Shown here: piece by piece, positions 36,545 to 47,999 of the stretch
Position numbering within the stretch: position 1 is the first letter of the stretch
Layout of the letters: each line of letters opens with the position of its first letter
Source of the DNA: Polytrichum commune
Taxonomy: Eukaryota; Streptophyta; Polytrichopsida; Polytrichales; Polytrichaceae
Direction: 5' to 3'
DNA: 64,000 nucleotides
Assembly (NCBI GenBank): GCA_950295325.1
Contig: OX485806.1
Span: forward strand, 5,458,001 to 5,522,000
The notes under the pieces: generated by a model
What the model was told of the DNA's origin: nothing
Database searches by the model: none
Seen by the model: only the letters and a program-made list of their open reading frames with translations
Position numbers and translations under genes: made by a program

Positions 36545-37814
36545 CCGACTCAACCGGGGGTGGAGGCCCCGGTTGTTGACTCCGGATCATTAATGACATT
36601 TGATCCGTGAGGCTTTGCATTTGTTTTATCATAGCCTCTTGGAATCCTAGTTGGCTAGCACCTAGTCTTCTCTCAACCTCCTCCAAGTGTGGATCCGTTC
36701 TAGGGGCCGGTAGTGCCAAAAGAGGTGCCGGTTCCCTAACCGCTAAAGGTCGGGGACCGGTGTCCACAATGGCATATGGAATTTGGTTCTCATACTTAGC
36801 GGGTTCTACCGCTACCACCCTAGGGCGTATGGGGATGAATTGTGGGATCAATTCATCCTCCCTTCTCCATAGCCTTTCGTGATCTTTATCCAAGTTTTCA
36901 ATATCTCTAGCCGCACGCTTGGCATCCGCCAAGGTCAAGGGATTCCTTTCTAGAACACCCCTAATAGTTCCGGACTTAAAAAACCCTTGAATGAAAAATT
37001 GCTTTAGCGTGTCGTCGTTGAGCATGGTACCCACGAATCTAGTGCACACTAAATCAAACCTCCTAATGTAAGCCGAAATTTCTTCCTCCCTTCTTTGCTT
37101 CAATGACGACAATGCCCTTAATGCGGTACTTTGACCCACTTCCGGCCTAAATTCGTTAAGAAACTCCCTTTGTAATTGTTCCCATCCCCTAAAATGTCCC
37201 TCGGCATGATCCCGATACCATTCATAGGCTTCCCCCTCTAGAGTGGTAGGAAACCACACTAACCAATAACCCGGGTCGGTTATGAGGGAGCTAGCCAACC
37301 GTTCGATATACCATTCCATGCGCCGAGAGGGGTCCTCATCCTTGGTCCCATAAAATTTAGGGAGATGAGATGGCATATCCATCGCCGCTAAATTTTGTGG
37401 AACCACAATTGGTAGGCCTCTTGGCCTAACCAATGGGTCTATTGGAGGTATAGGAGGTATGGGCGGAATTGGGGGTATGGGTGGTGGATCCATCCCCCGT
37501 TCCTCGGCCATGGTGACCGGTGAACTATTCAACAATCCCCTATCAACTTCTACCGGGAATTCTTCTCTAAGTGTGTAATTTTCCGAAGAAGTTTCACCAC
37601 TCAATTTGGAGGGAGTGATCTCCTCTTCAAGTTGAGCTCCAAGTTCTAAGGTGTCTAGAATTGACCTAGTCCTAGGTTCGACGTTCAAACAACTCTCTAT
37701 TCTAACATTATCTTGTTCTAATCTATCACTGATTTTAGAGGACCGCCTCTTTCGAGTAGATTTCTCTAGTCCTACTATCAAACTTGGTTTTTGTGAGCGA
37801 GTCCTACCTTGCAT
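36545..37814 (-). CDS. Element B gag N-terminal part (capsid domain, Retrotrans_gag-like)
   Basis: Starts at the ATG at 37,814 (MQGRTRSQKPSL) and runs to element C at 36,544. It has a basic N-terminus, a Pro-Ile repeat (PPIPPIPPIPPIPPIDP), and the PF03732-type capsid core: YWLVWFPTTLEGEAYEWYRD, then GWEQLQREFLNEFRP and EEISAYIRRFDLVCTRFVG. The family forms the retrotransposon particle. The frame continues across C into the segment at 29,576-24,607 once C and one TSD copy are discounted, so gag and pol form a single polyprotein without a frameshift. The small overrun of the open frame to 36,516 belongs to C's LTR. Confidence 0.92.
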
Positions 37815-38701
37815 TCCATAAGAATCGATCGACCCTCACTTGACCACACATAATCCTAGCAATTCCCCTCTTAATATTTTCACTTGTCTTGGTGTGGTTA
37901 TAATTTTTTTAGGAGGTGAGGAAAAGAACCTGCAAGCCCACTTAGGTGAAAGAATCCCAATAGGGGATAGGCATGTTCATGTTAATTTTTTGGTTAAGTC
38001 GGAGCATCACCTCCGCACCTTCCCGCAAATTAACACTCACCACAATACCGATTGTGAGGGGGTGACCTTCCGAGTAGATTATGTTAAAAGTCGAGGCTTC
38101 ACCCTTCAACTTCTCACACCATCCACAATTCGGGAATTACCCTCTACAACGGATAACAACAATCACGAGTACAAAAGGCATTCCTTAATTAGTTAATGAG
38201 TTCACTTTGAAGAAATAAACATACCTTGAGCAATCGCATCCTCCTGTGAGTTAGCACTTCCCTCAATCGTGACTCAATGTAACAACACCATAAACTTTGT
38301 GAAATATTAATTTAATCTAGAGCATGAAATGACAACTTCCAAAACTTTGAGACTCACCCCGAGGTGAGTGTCAAAGTTCAATGTCCTAAGGTGAATTTAC
38401 CCTCTAATGTTTTAATGAGCTACTCGGTTATAGGTTCCTTTTAAGTTCTTAGCAAATCCCCAAAAAGGTTGAGGACAAACCTTCGCCGCGCTCCTTCCTC
38501 AAAAATGAATTTGCGTAATTGACAATGCAATTCATTCCAAGGAATAGTTGAAATACAATGAATTCAAATGTAACCCAAAGAGAGAATACTTACCGAGTTT
38601 CGGGTGCTCCTTCCCTTCTCTCAAGTTTGTGTCTCCAATTTTTCCTAGTTGCCTCCAAGTCTCCTAGTCGCCTTCAAGTCTTGTAACTACCTTCTGCTTC
38701 G
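37815..38701 (-). other. Element B 5' leader
   Basis: About 890 bp between the PBS and the gag ATG, reading leftward. It is AT-rich with no conserved open frame. It presumably carries the packaging and leader sequences of the RNA. Confidence 0.6.
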
Positions 38702-38719
38702 CTCCCGGCGGACGCACCA
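38702..38719 (-). promoter_or_regulatory. Element B primer-binding site
   Basis: Minus strand TGGTGCGTCCGCCGGGAG, 4 nt (ATTA on the plus strand) from the 5' LTR. Element A has the identical 18 bases at the same distance, while the sequence inward of this site differs. That supports PBS identity and a shared tRNA primer whose 3' end reads CTCCCGGCGGACGCACCA. Confidence 0.85.
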
Positions 38720-38723
38720 ATTA

Positions 38724-40515
38724 TGTGAGGCCAAACCCCCCACCCTTAAGCGTCCGTAGTCCGAGTAGTGGGTTTGGGCTCACATTCCTCCGCGGTATTG
38801 GATTTGGACTTGGATGAGTCCATAGTGCAAGGTTCACCCTTCAAGTGGTCTTGGATTTAACTAGCTCCTTCATAAACCCAGCTCCTTCATAAACCCAGCT
38901 CCTTCACGAACCCAGCTCCTTAGCTTCTAACTAAACAAACTCAGGTCCTTCATAAACCCAGCTCTTTACTTTCTAACTAAACAAACCCAGCTCCTTCATA
39001 AACCCAGCTCTTTACTTTCTAACTAAACAAACCCAAATCCTTCATGAACCCAGCTCCTTAGCTTCTAACTAAACAAACCCAGGTCCTTCATAAACCCAGC
39101 TCTTTACTTTCTAACTAAACAAACCCAGGTCCTTCATAAACCCAGCTCTTTACTTTCTAACTAAACAAACCCAGGTCCTTCATAAACCCAGCTCTTTACT
39201 TTCTAACTAAACAAACCCAGCTCCTTCATAAACCCAGCTCCTTCATGAACCCAGCTCCTTAGCTTCTAACTAAACAAACCCAGGTCCTTCATAAACCCAC
39301 AACTTTGTAGTTGTAATCTCCAACTACCTCACTAATTATTCAAGCCCTTAACTAATCTTCCTACCTAATTTCCCTAATTCTACTAACAACCCCTTTCTAA
39401 TCACACAATTCTTCTCTAATCCTAAAATCCTAAAATCCTAGAGAGGAGAGGGGGAGAGAGAATTTCCTAACTTCACTAAGACTAACTAATCCACACAAGT
39501 ATATTTTTGCACTCATCACAACATCAAGTGCTCAACTCTTAAACATGGAACTTGCAACCACGTGTATTCAAAACATGAACTTTAAGTACCACAAATTGGA
39601 ATCATGAATTAACTTTAAAATCCTTCACGTCAACACTAATTCTACCAAGAGGTCAAGCCCTCTTCAAGGCTAACAAGCCTTGGCTCTCAAACTAAAAACT
39701 AAGCACACACATGTGCTCCAATATGGCTTCCCACACCCACACTTATAACTCGTGGGGTGCCTTGGAGCACAAAGGAAAGAGAGGATGAGTGAGGGAAGAA
39801 TGAGGGATTATATAGTAAGCTTGAGGGGGTGAGCACCCTCAAGGCTCACGATAAGCCCTTGAGATTTCCTCCTACTTAGTAGGCGCCAATCCTATCTTCT
39901 AAGCCTTCCTCCCTCAAATGATCAACAAGGATCCTAATTCGAACATTTAACTAGCCTTGGCTTTCTACCTACCACACTTTACCAAACTTGGGATGCTTCA
40001 ACCCAAACTTAGCCTCCTTCGCTTTCCGCCGCCATAACTTTCTCCCCTTACTTTCCCAAATCGTCGCTCACCACTCAATTCAAACCACGATGCTTAACTC
40101 GTGATTTGATTGGTGCTTTGAGAATTTGCTTATCCTCCACCTTGCATTCTTCCTTGGGCCTTCCCCATTAAGTGGCCATGATGAGGTGGTCCACTTGTGC
40201 GCTCCATGTGATCCTCCATTCATCCCAATTCGAAAGCACTTGCCTCTTGAGTCACTTTGGTTGTCTCCATCCATTTGTACTAGCCTACTCACTAACTACT
40301 CAATCCAAGTTCTCCTTACCTATCCTCATTCACTCAAATCCTTCCGAAGGTAAAAACACAATAACAACTCACATCCTAGCCTCTTACAACATGGTACTTC
40401 TAAGACTAACATTTCACTCTTTTTATATTTTTGTGAAGTAACATGCTACTTCAAAGTGCATCAACTAACGTTTCAAGGGTCTAAGACTAAATGTGGGCAC
40501 CCTTTTGGGCTCACA
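38724..40515 (-). repeat. Element B right (5') LTR
   Basis: 1792 bp, TGTGAGGCC...GGGCTCACA. It is followed by TSD CACAG and then A gag. The minisatellite portion is about 143 bp shorter than in the left LTR. At about 40,101 it reads GTGATTTG where the left copy has GTAATTTG. Confidence 0.93.
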
Positions 40516-41448
40516 CACAGGTGCAATAGTGCAATTCCACATCCGCTCATTTTGTTTGTCTACACCTTCGATCCTCCTAGCCTCGGCTTTAGCTTCTTCC
40601 AAATCCTGAGGGTTGGAGTTAAGAATTTCTCGGATTGTACCTTGTTTGTTGAACCCTTGTATGAAGTAGAATTTAATCGTGTCATTTGTGAGAAGGGTTC
40701 CTACATAACGAGTTACCACCGTCTCGAACCGTCGGATGTATGATGTAATACCCTCGGATGGGCCTTGCCGCATGTTCGTTAACGCCACGAGTGCGCTTTG
40801 TTGGCCCATTTCCGGTCTAAATTGTCTAAGGAATGCCGTCTGCAATGCTCGCCAGTCCCTAAATGTCCCCTCATCGTGGGATCGGTACCACTCATACGCT
40901 ATACCCTCTAGCGTAGTAGAAAACCAAACGAGTTTGTACGTGTCTTCGGCTATCACGTTGGCCAACATTACCTCAATATATCGTTCAATGTGGGTTGAAG
41001 GATCCTCATGCGGGAGGCCACCGAACTTCGGAAAATAACTCGGCATCGCCCTTGGCGCTAATGCTTGTGGCATTACAATGGGAGGCCCTCTAGGAGCCAT
41101 CATTGCATCCAAAGGATTCGCCATGAGTTGGGGTCGTGCCACCCTAACCGGACTTTGTGGGGTGGGGGATTTCTCCCTCTCGCGCTCGGACTCTGGACCT
41201 AGACCTTGATTTTTATTTTCCTTAGTTTTTTCGGGTTTTGGTGGTTCGTTCTTTGATTTCTTACCTGGTGTTGCCTCCGATGCAGATACGATTGTTGTTG
41301 TTGGGGTGTCGTACGATCGTCCCCTAGTACTAACCATAGCACATGTGGCCCATGACGTATGACTAATTTCTATTGGACTAAACTCTTCTTCTCTTAGTCT
41401 AAACATATAAGTACTCAAAGAAATATTATCCGAGTATGGCAGGGGCAT
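40516..41448 (-). CDS. Element A gag N-terminal part (capsid domain, Retrotrans_gag-like)
   Basis: The first ATG on the minus strand is at 41,448, but the ATG at 41,337 (MVSTRGRSYDT) looks like the usual gag start of this class. The capsid core reads YKLVWFSTTLEGIAYEWYRS, DWRALQTAFLRQFRPEMG and GITSYIRRFETVVTRYVG, clearly homologous to B gag. The frame is broken at 40,515 by element B and resumes at 22,610 in the same frame. No stop is seen. Confidence 0.9.
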
Positions 41449-41453
41449 CCACC

Positions 41454-41471
41454 CTCCCGGCGGACGCACCA
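41454..41471 (-). promoter_or_regulatory. Element A primer-binding site
   Basis: Minus strand TGGTGCGTCCGCCGGGAG, 4 nt from the 5' LTR (41,476), identical to the site in element B. The leader is very short: only about 116 bp separate it from the likely gag start at 41,337, compared with about 890 bp in B. Confidence 0.85.
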
Positions 41472-41475
41472 ATTA

Positions 41476-44314
41476 TGTGGTACTTTTGGGCCACCCCCTT
41501 TCGAGGGAGCCTAAAAGTATCACACAAGCCCTTCGGTGAAGGTGGCCTGCATTTGCAGGCGCCCAAGCCGAACCCGGATGATAGGTGTATAACGTGAGTA
41601 GTTAGATTTTTAAGGGAGATTAAATATGCGTCGTAGTACCTCCGGAGGTTAGGCCTTAGTTTTTTACTAGTGTGGCTTTAAACTCCACTAACCAATTTCA
41701 TATCTAGTTCTAACCTTAACCTACAACCTATTCTACGCGCAGACGCACCAGCCTTGAAACCAAGGCAATCCTAATTTGTGAATTGGGATGGTTCTGATAC
41801 ACCCAACCGGGTGTGACTCATACCACCCTAACTCAACGAACGGAATAACGACAATTTGATGGACCATTCAATTCTTCCTATTTCTTTATTTAGTTCTATT
41901 TAGTTTTCTAAGCGGGGGAACTTGGCCTAAGTCCCACCCTTCACACAAATTCCTTCTTAATTACTTACTTTTGTTTGCACGTCCTAACTTACTACATTAA
42001 CATATTAGGCATCACCCCTTACCTCGGGTCTCTTGCCAACAAGGGTTTACGATTTATTTTGTATGTTTTGATTGTTAAATGTGTTTACACTGGATAGACC
42101 ACGAAATGCAACTAAATGGGACCAGGGTGACGGGCGACCTGTAGGTTCAACCTGTTGCGCAATCTTCATAAATTGGGGCCATTACTCCCAATCTATGGGG
42201 CCAACAACATAATAGTGGATTCGCGGGTCATTAACCCCACCTTTCCACCAACAACATTCAGAGTGGTCGTGTCGGTGATTAATCCGACTTACCACACACG
42301 AAACTTGCTAATAAATGAAGCTACTACCACAAAACATACCAAGGGCCCCGAAAACAATGGAATTGGGTACTCCCTTGGCGGTCAAGTGGTCAAGCCACTT
42401 GACCTTACGAGATAGGTGAGTGGGTTTAGAGATGCGTACCTTAGCCGTGCTCCCTCCAATCCTAAATGGAAGGCTTAAGGTTAGTTAATTTACCTCAATT
42501 TTCCTCGGTTGATTTGGGCTTGATGTAGGCCGAGCCGCTACCTCCTTCCTTGCTCCACTTTCCGAGCGTCGACCTTGCCTCCTTCTTTGTAACTAGTTTG
42601 GTAGTAAGCGTACCTTAGTTAACAATTAAAATATAAAGTGTTATTCTGCCCTGTAATTTAATCCTAAGCATAATATTTATACTTAGTGCACCAAATTATC
42701 TTTCCAATGATCTAAAAATCACTCTAATCGGATAAGAAATGCAAAAGTTATGAGGGTTGGAAGTGTGAGGTCGATTCAACCGACCCTTCCAACCCACCTA
42801 TCTACCTTCTAACTTCAAAAATTCATAGCACATTCCTTACTACTTGGATCTAGGCTTTCCTTATACCATCGGAAAGCTATGAACAAGCTCTAACTAGAAA
42901 AATTATGACATCAGCAGGTTAAGCTAATAGAAATTCAGCGGACTCCTTGTAACACAGCAGTCAATCAAGAAGGCTTAAACTATGTATCTCGCCTTCAACA
43001 ATTCATATCTAATTCAAATCTTAGTCAAATCAAACGTTCTATATGACCCTGGAGAGATATTAAAAAGATGTATTTGATAAAAATATGTGATTAGAAAGGT
43101 AAGCCGAAGTGAACCCAGCAGGTCCTCTGTAATGCAGCAGTCAACCAAAAGTTCTCAAACTATGTGTCCCATCTTGCACAATTCATATCTAATTCAAATC
43201 ATGCTCAAATCAAATGTTCTAAGCCATTTTGGAAAGCTACACAAAAGTTCTACTTGGGAAAAATATAATTTCTTGGAATTAAAATTCCTATTGGGCTCGC
43301 AGGTCTGATCCAGCAGCCGCTACCCACAAGACCACCCAGTTTTTCTACTCCATCTTTGAAAATCCATAACTAATTGTCATCTCAACCAAATCACAAATGG
43401 GAAACGGCTATGGATAGCTATATGAAATCTCTCTAAGAGAAAAATGATAAGTATCTTGTTCTAGCTTTTGAACTAAGCCTTCAGGGCATTGGCAGATGAG
43501 GTCTATAATGCCTCTACTCAAAACTCTACCATCCAACCTACCTCTACAAAAGAAGGAATAATTTTGTTGGTGTGTTAATAAACACACAACCTAACTAGGA
43601 GAGAGAGAGTAGAGGAGGTTCTCAAGCCTTTCTTTTAGACCATTGAGAATACATGCTAAAGGATTTTTTCCTAACTACATTGAAGCAGGGCTTCGCCCAA
43701 AAACTAGAGAAAGAGAGAGAGCTACAAGGTGGAAGGAGGGGTTTTTAAACCCTCTCACAAAAGGGTTGGACCCCTCCTCCACCGGATCCATTTTTCAAAC
43801 CCTTTCCCGAAATTTTGGCTCGGGGGTTTTCTCGGTTGAGGTTGCCACCCTCTCGCCGAGGTGGCTCCGACAAAAAACCTTTAGAAATCTTTCTAATTTT
43901 TCCGCCATCGAGTTGGCAAGGGGGCAAGTGGGCAAGTATCCCCCTTGCTTTTTTTTTTTTTTGTCTTCAAAATTCTTCACGCCGATTTTATCTTCTTACG
44001 TAAAACACCTCCAATAGTCTTGTGTGCCTCACACTAACTAATAAACTAACACTTGCTTAGCTAGCATCTACTAACATTTGCTTAATAACTAGCATCTACT
44101 AATATTTGCTTAGCTAGTTGTTTTTACTAGCTAGCACATTTTTTCTACTTTGCTATCTTCTAGCACTACTTAGTTTCATTTTGACCTTCCTTCTTCTAGG
44201 CTAAATGCTAAATGAACTAATTTTCCCTAAATTCCCTATCAATTCTAACTTTTAATGCTAACATTCTAACTAAAAGTGATCCCGCAGAGTGGTGGACCAC
44301 TCAAAGGGTTCACA
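41476..44314 (-). repeat. Element A right (5') LTR
   Basis: 2839 bp, TGTGGTAC...GTTCACA, followed by TSD ATGTG at 44,315-44,319. It appears identical to the left LTR. Confidence 0.92.
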
Positions 44315-44930
44315 ATGTGTTCATGAAATTTCAAACTACTATATATATATATATGTCAAGTTACAATATTATAAGTAGTAACACTTGAGCTTAAAAAGGA
44401 AGACTCAAGAATATTAGATCTTCTTCATCATTATAAGTTTACTATCATTTGTATGATTGATGTTATTGAACTACGAACATTAAGGATTCATACCAACTAT
44501 TGAAACTATATTGTTATTACGCATATTATACACCTCTTGAAACATTCTCTAAATCTAACGGTTCTTATTATCGATGATGCCTTACTTTGATAGTGAAAAT
44601 TAAGATAATGAGATTGTGTTCACTCCGATAATATATTCATATTATAAGGAGAAGAGAGGAGTTATTAAATTGAGGACCGAACATATTAATGAGACACGGT
44701 AGTTCTCAAGCGAATATAAATTTATGTGATGTGCATCGTGAGTCCTCTTAGCTAAATTGCAAAGGAGCGACCCACGGCGTCCATCAATTATGCATGCGAA
44801 TGACTAACATCAGAAGTCTAAGAAATCTAGAGAGGTATGTTGTTGCTCTTCAAACTCCCGACCCAATTATTATATCACAAAACAGACACGAAATTGGTAC
44901 ATCCAGTTACAAACACGAGGCCATGTTGCT
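44315..44930. other. AT-rich DNA right of the nest, no gene seen
   Basis: This continues the host sequence interrupted by element A. It includes a short (AT)n run near 44,341-44,354. No coding region or repeat family was recognised. Confidence 0.4.
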
Positions 44931-44939
44931 GACCCAAAG

Positions 44940-45520
44940 GCTGGTTTATGTCACAGGCAGCTTCATGACAATAATTTCAGTGGCAATATACCAAAATCAA
45001 TGCAGCTTCTCACATCACTGCAATTGCTTCTCATGGGTCATGGGTTCTCAAGGGTCATGGGTACAATTCTGTGCATTGAAGTATTTCCCAACCCACACTA
45101 AATATCAGATGTCAACATTGTGGTTAATAAATATCTATTGGATTGAAAATAATGTCCATTTAAAACACTTTTAACCCATATGGAAAGGAGGTGGGCATAT
45201 CAGTTGCAAGCATGATAAGTCCAATATTTAAGGGACACTCTACAATTGACGGATTTGGAAATTCAGCCTACCAAAACCTGAGCCTGGCCCAAGATTAAAT
45301 TCTCAAAAGTAATCTCAGTCCAGGCTGAATTTTGCCTTGGAGGCTATCCTGAACTAATTTTCAACACAGGAAATTGGATAAATTTCAATCCAGATCTTGT
45401 TGAGGGGTCAGTTTACTCTAAAAGTAAGCATTAACCTGCACTTGAACTGCACAAGTGAGGGAGCTACGTGAAATGAGCACCTGAGACATCAATGATATGA
45501 TTCCAGAATGGTGATCCATG
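44940..45520 (+). pseudogene. Fragment of a leucine-rich-repeat receptor-like gene
   Basis: Around 44,953-45,025 the plus strand reads LHDNNFSGNIPKSMQLLTSL, an almost perfect plant LRR unit (pattern NxFSGxIPxSxxxLxxL). Near 45,490-45,520 NDMIPEW matches the start of another unit. Between them the frame is broken by stops and I cannot follow a continuous LRR array. No kinase domain was seen. The fragment is too short to say which LRR family it came from. Confidence 0.45.
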
Positions 45521-45918
45521 GTCAACACAATCTCTATAAAACAAGTTTTTTCAATCATGTGAAGGAGTCACTAAGTCCAGCTGAAACTTCTAATATAGAC
45601 AAATGCCTTGCAGCCCCTCTGAAAGGTAAACTTTCCAGAAGCTATAACAAGGAAACCCTTTTACATCCACATAAACCACAGACATTCACAAACATACCGA
45701 AAAGAACAAGTCATCCTGAACTGGAGAACACATCTCCAAATTCTTTCTAGACACAGAGACCTCTTCCACATACCTCGAAAACAGGAAGGCCTTGCACCAG
45801 CCACTACAGAAGGGGAGCAGTTACAGCTGAAGGGCGAAGCACATTGTACTGCACTTTGCCCTGAATATAGTACTGGACGATGTGAGCAACTGAAAGGGCC
45901 CTGAGACAGCAGCTGCTC

Positions 45919-46782
45919 CTATCCTTTGGACATATTTCCTTTACTGTTTGTTTCATCATTTGGCCTTGCAGAAAATCGTCTAGGAGCCACCTTCATTTCT
46001 TTATCTGTTATTTGACCAGACTTAGAGTTCTGAGCAACTGTGGGCTTCTCAGTTTTGTTGCTTTTCTTGGATTTCTTTCGCTGTTTCCTAGGTGAGCTTC
46101 CACGCAGGGGTGCAGCCATTGGGACTCCAAGACAAGCAGCCACAAGCTCGCGAAAAGCTGCTGTTGCTGCCAGTGACAAATTCTCACATGCAGCTAATTG
46201 TAGCTGCAAGCTGAGAGTCCCATTGCATGTGGCACCCTTACCAGAACATTTGCAATTTCTTCTTGCATGGCCACCATTCCCTTGTGGATTGCCTTCGGTA
46301 ACACTGGGCTGTAAATAACTACATTCATCTCTAAGGGCAGCCATGACTGCCTCAGCAGCTAGGCATGCCCTAATGGCACGAGTTGTGAGGTCGTCGTCCT
46401 TTTCAGGTTTTGTAATTTCTACTGCAGTTGGGGCAGAGCCCACCATATCACTGGACCTGCCCTTTGGTTTAAAATTGTTCTCGTGTTGGACTGCAGTGTA
46501 GCTTCTATCAATTTGATCCTGAGAACTTAGCTCAATACTGTGGCCTTCAGCCATGAACTTAGAAGGAATAATAGGCTTGTCAGGTGGAGCTGCTCGGCCT
46601 AAAATTAGTTTACCAGCACCTTTCTTCTTTTCTGGAGGTGATACTGTGTCATCTTCCGATTCGGGGAAAATAGATTGACCGAGAGCAACGAGGCTATCAA
46701 CTCTATCGACATCTTCCACTGTTATACCTTGCTTGTTTCCAGAATCATCATCATCTGTGTCAGACTGTTCTTCCTCAAACAT
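45919..46782 (-). CDS. Hypothetical nuclear-type protein, one large exon
   Basis: 287 codons open on the minus strand from an ATG at 46,782. The product starts acidic (MFEEEQSDTDDDDSG), has a Lys-rich linker, a helical Ala-rich part (IRACLAAEAVMAALRDEC), a small Cys cluster (CKCSGKGATCNG), another helix (LAATAAFRELVAACLGV), and a very basic tail (RKQRKKSKKSNKTEK). The composition suggests a nuclear protein. I recognise no family. It may share a transcript with the exon at 47,504-47,974, about 0.7 kb upstream on the same strand. Whether it is a host gene or a transposon accessory protein is open. Confidence 0.4.
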   Translation of the reverse strand: MFEEEQSDTDDDDSGNKQGITVEDVDRVDSLVALGQSIFPESEDDTVSPPEKKKGAGKLILGRAAPPDKPIIPSKFMAEGHSIELSSQDQIDRSYTAVQHENNFKPKGRSSDMVGSAPTAVEITKPEKDDDLTTRAIRACLAAEAVMAALRDECSYLQPSVTEGNPQGNGGHARRNCKCSGKGATCNGTLSLQLQLAACENLSLAATAAFRELVAACLGVPMAAPLRGSSPRKQRKKSKKSNKTEKPTVAQNSKSGQITDKEMKVAPRRFSARPNDETNSKGNMSKG

Positions 46783-47503
46783 ATTGTCTATTCTCTACTC
46801 TGCAAAAAGAGTGGGAGCTTAGGACGTTAAGACTAACAAGCCAAATTATGTCCCAGTATGACAAAGTCACTTAAAGTAAATGACCTCTTTCGTAACAAAA
46901 TTTGGGCAACTATCATTTGATTCCTCTTTCAAATTGATGAAGTACAAGTATATATGAACACCAAAGCAGCTGAAAAGGCTACAAAATTAGTGACTAAAAT
47001 TTAGTACCTGCTAAATTGGACAATACAGGTGACAGAACCAGAAAACCATAAAAGGGTCTCATTCACAGGCTTGGACCAAAGATTGCTTAGTGACCAAAAC
47101 AGGAACAATGTATATTCATACACTTACATCTTGATTGCCATACTTGCACAAGCACAGAGGTTACAACCATTCCAAACAGAGCTTATGTCTTTTGACCACT
47201 GCCGTCTGCAAGTGTGATAGGCAGCTATTGTGGTTTTCTCATCACCGCAGCTACACTAAATTGAAAGGAGTATTTCAGGTGACAGAACCAGAAAACCATC
47301 TTTGACAAAATAACTCGTAACGAGTTCAATAGGGTAAACAAAAAGAGAGACGAAAACTTTGGAAAATCGATGTACTCAACGTAGACCAATCGACGCACAA
47401 CCAGATCATTGAAATATTTCTTTGTAACCCACTAACGGGCTCAGGGAATTAAAAATCCTAGGATAAGAATTAAATACGCCTTTAAACCCTAAATCTCTCA
47501 ACC

Positions 47504-47974
47504 CTAGACTTTAGGGTTGCAAGAGAGAACAGGGATTGAGTAAAGCCCTAGATGAAAATTTACCTGGAGACGAGCTTGATCCGACAGAGAAGTCGGAGAT
47601 GGTGCTCTCCGTGACCGAGTGATCCTCGAAACCTCCCCCACCTGCAGTGATACCTGCACACGACCAGCTCCAAGTTTTTCGGGATGCCTGCCTTTCTCCG
47701 CCTTCGGCACTCCGACTTCAGTTGCAAGCGCTTGTAACCCTAACTCCTCAAGCTTCTTGTTGTTACTCTCTATCCTCTTCAAGCGAACAGCCTCGTATGC
47801 CGTTAGGGGAACCTGTGTTTCTTGCAAGGCTTTGCTTGGTGATTCGCCGCCCTCACTGTCGCTCAAGCTTTCGGTGCCCTCGCTCTTGCTCCATGGTCCG
47901 CTCTCACTACCGCTTATTGTGTCGCCCTCACTAGTCTCATAGCTAGCATTCTCAAACCCCTCTTCCGTGTCCAT
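47504..47974 (-). CDS. Hypothetical acidic protein, first exon
   Basis: Starts at the ATG at 47,974 (MDTEEGFENASYETSEGD). It has a Ser/Glu/Gly-rich acidic region, then a helix LTAYEAVRLKRIESNNKKLE followed by ELGLQALA. That helix resembles the YExxRLxxIxxNxxxLxxLGL motif seen near the N-termini of several plant nuclear proteins and transposon-linked proteins. A basic segment (SRITRSRRAPSP) follows. The coding part probably ends at the donor after ...SDQARLQ (GTAAATTTTC, near 47,563), because the codons after it look intronic. It may continue into the exon at 46,782. Confidence 0.4.
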   Translation of the reverse strand: MDTEEGFENASYETSEGDTISGSESGPWSKSEGTESLSDSEGGESPSKALQETQVPLTAYEAVRLKRIESNNKKLEELGLQALATEVGVPKAEKGRHPEKLGAGRVQVSLQVGEVSRITRSRRAPSPTSLSDQARLQVNFHLGLYSIPVLSCNPKV

Positions 47975-47999
47975 GACTCAACAACCCGAAGCTCTGAAG

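Larger units (their letters stand above)
22611..40515 (-). mobile_element. LTR retrotransposon B (Ty3/gypsy, OTA/Athila-Tat-like), nested in A; coding capacity complete apart from insertion C
   Basis: LTRs are at 22,611-24,545 and 38,724-40,515, bounded by TGTGAGG...GGGCTCACA, with TSD CACAG at 22,606-22,610 and 40,516-40,520. Orientation is leftward, from the gag-pol strand and the primer-binding site at 38,702-38,719. Without C and one TSD copy it is about 10.94 kb. It is interrupted in gag by element C (29,582-36,544). The LTRs differ by 143 bp in an internal minisatellite and by at least one substitution (position 24,131 region: CTCGTAATT versus CTCGTGATT), indicating a young insertion. 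Confidence 0.94.
16148..44314 (-). mobile_element. LTR retrotransposon A (Ty3/gypsy, OTA/Athila-Tat-like), outermost of a three-level nest, lacks RT
   Basis: Both LTRs are 2839 bp (16,148-18,986 and 41,476-44,314). They start TGTGGTACTT, end GGGTTCACA, and are flanked by the 5-bp TSD ATGTG (16,143-16,147 and 44,315-44,319). Reading both, I saw no difference. A primer-binding site lies 4 nt inside the right LTR, so the element reads leftward. Without B and one copy of its TSD, A is about 10.26 kb. Its coding region holds gag, protease and the integrase C-terminus in one frame, but the segment for RT, RNase H and the integrase core is missing, so A is non-autonomous. Element B interrupts gag at 22,611-40,515. 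Matching LTRs indicate recent transposition. Confidence 0.93.
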
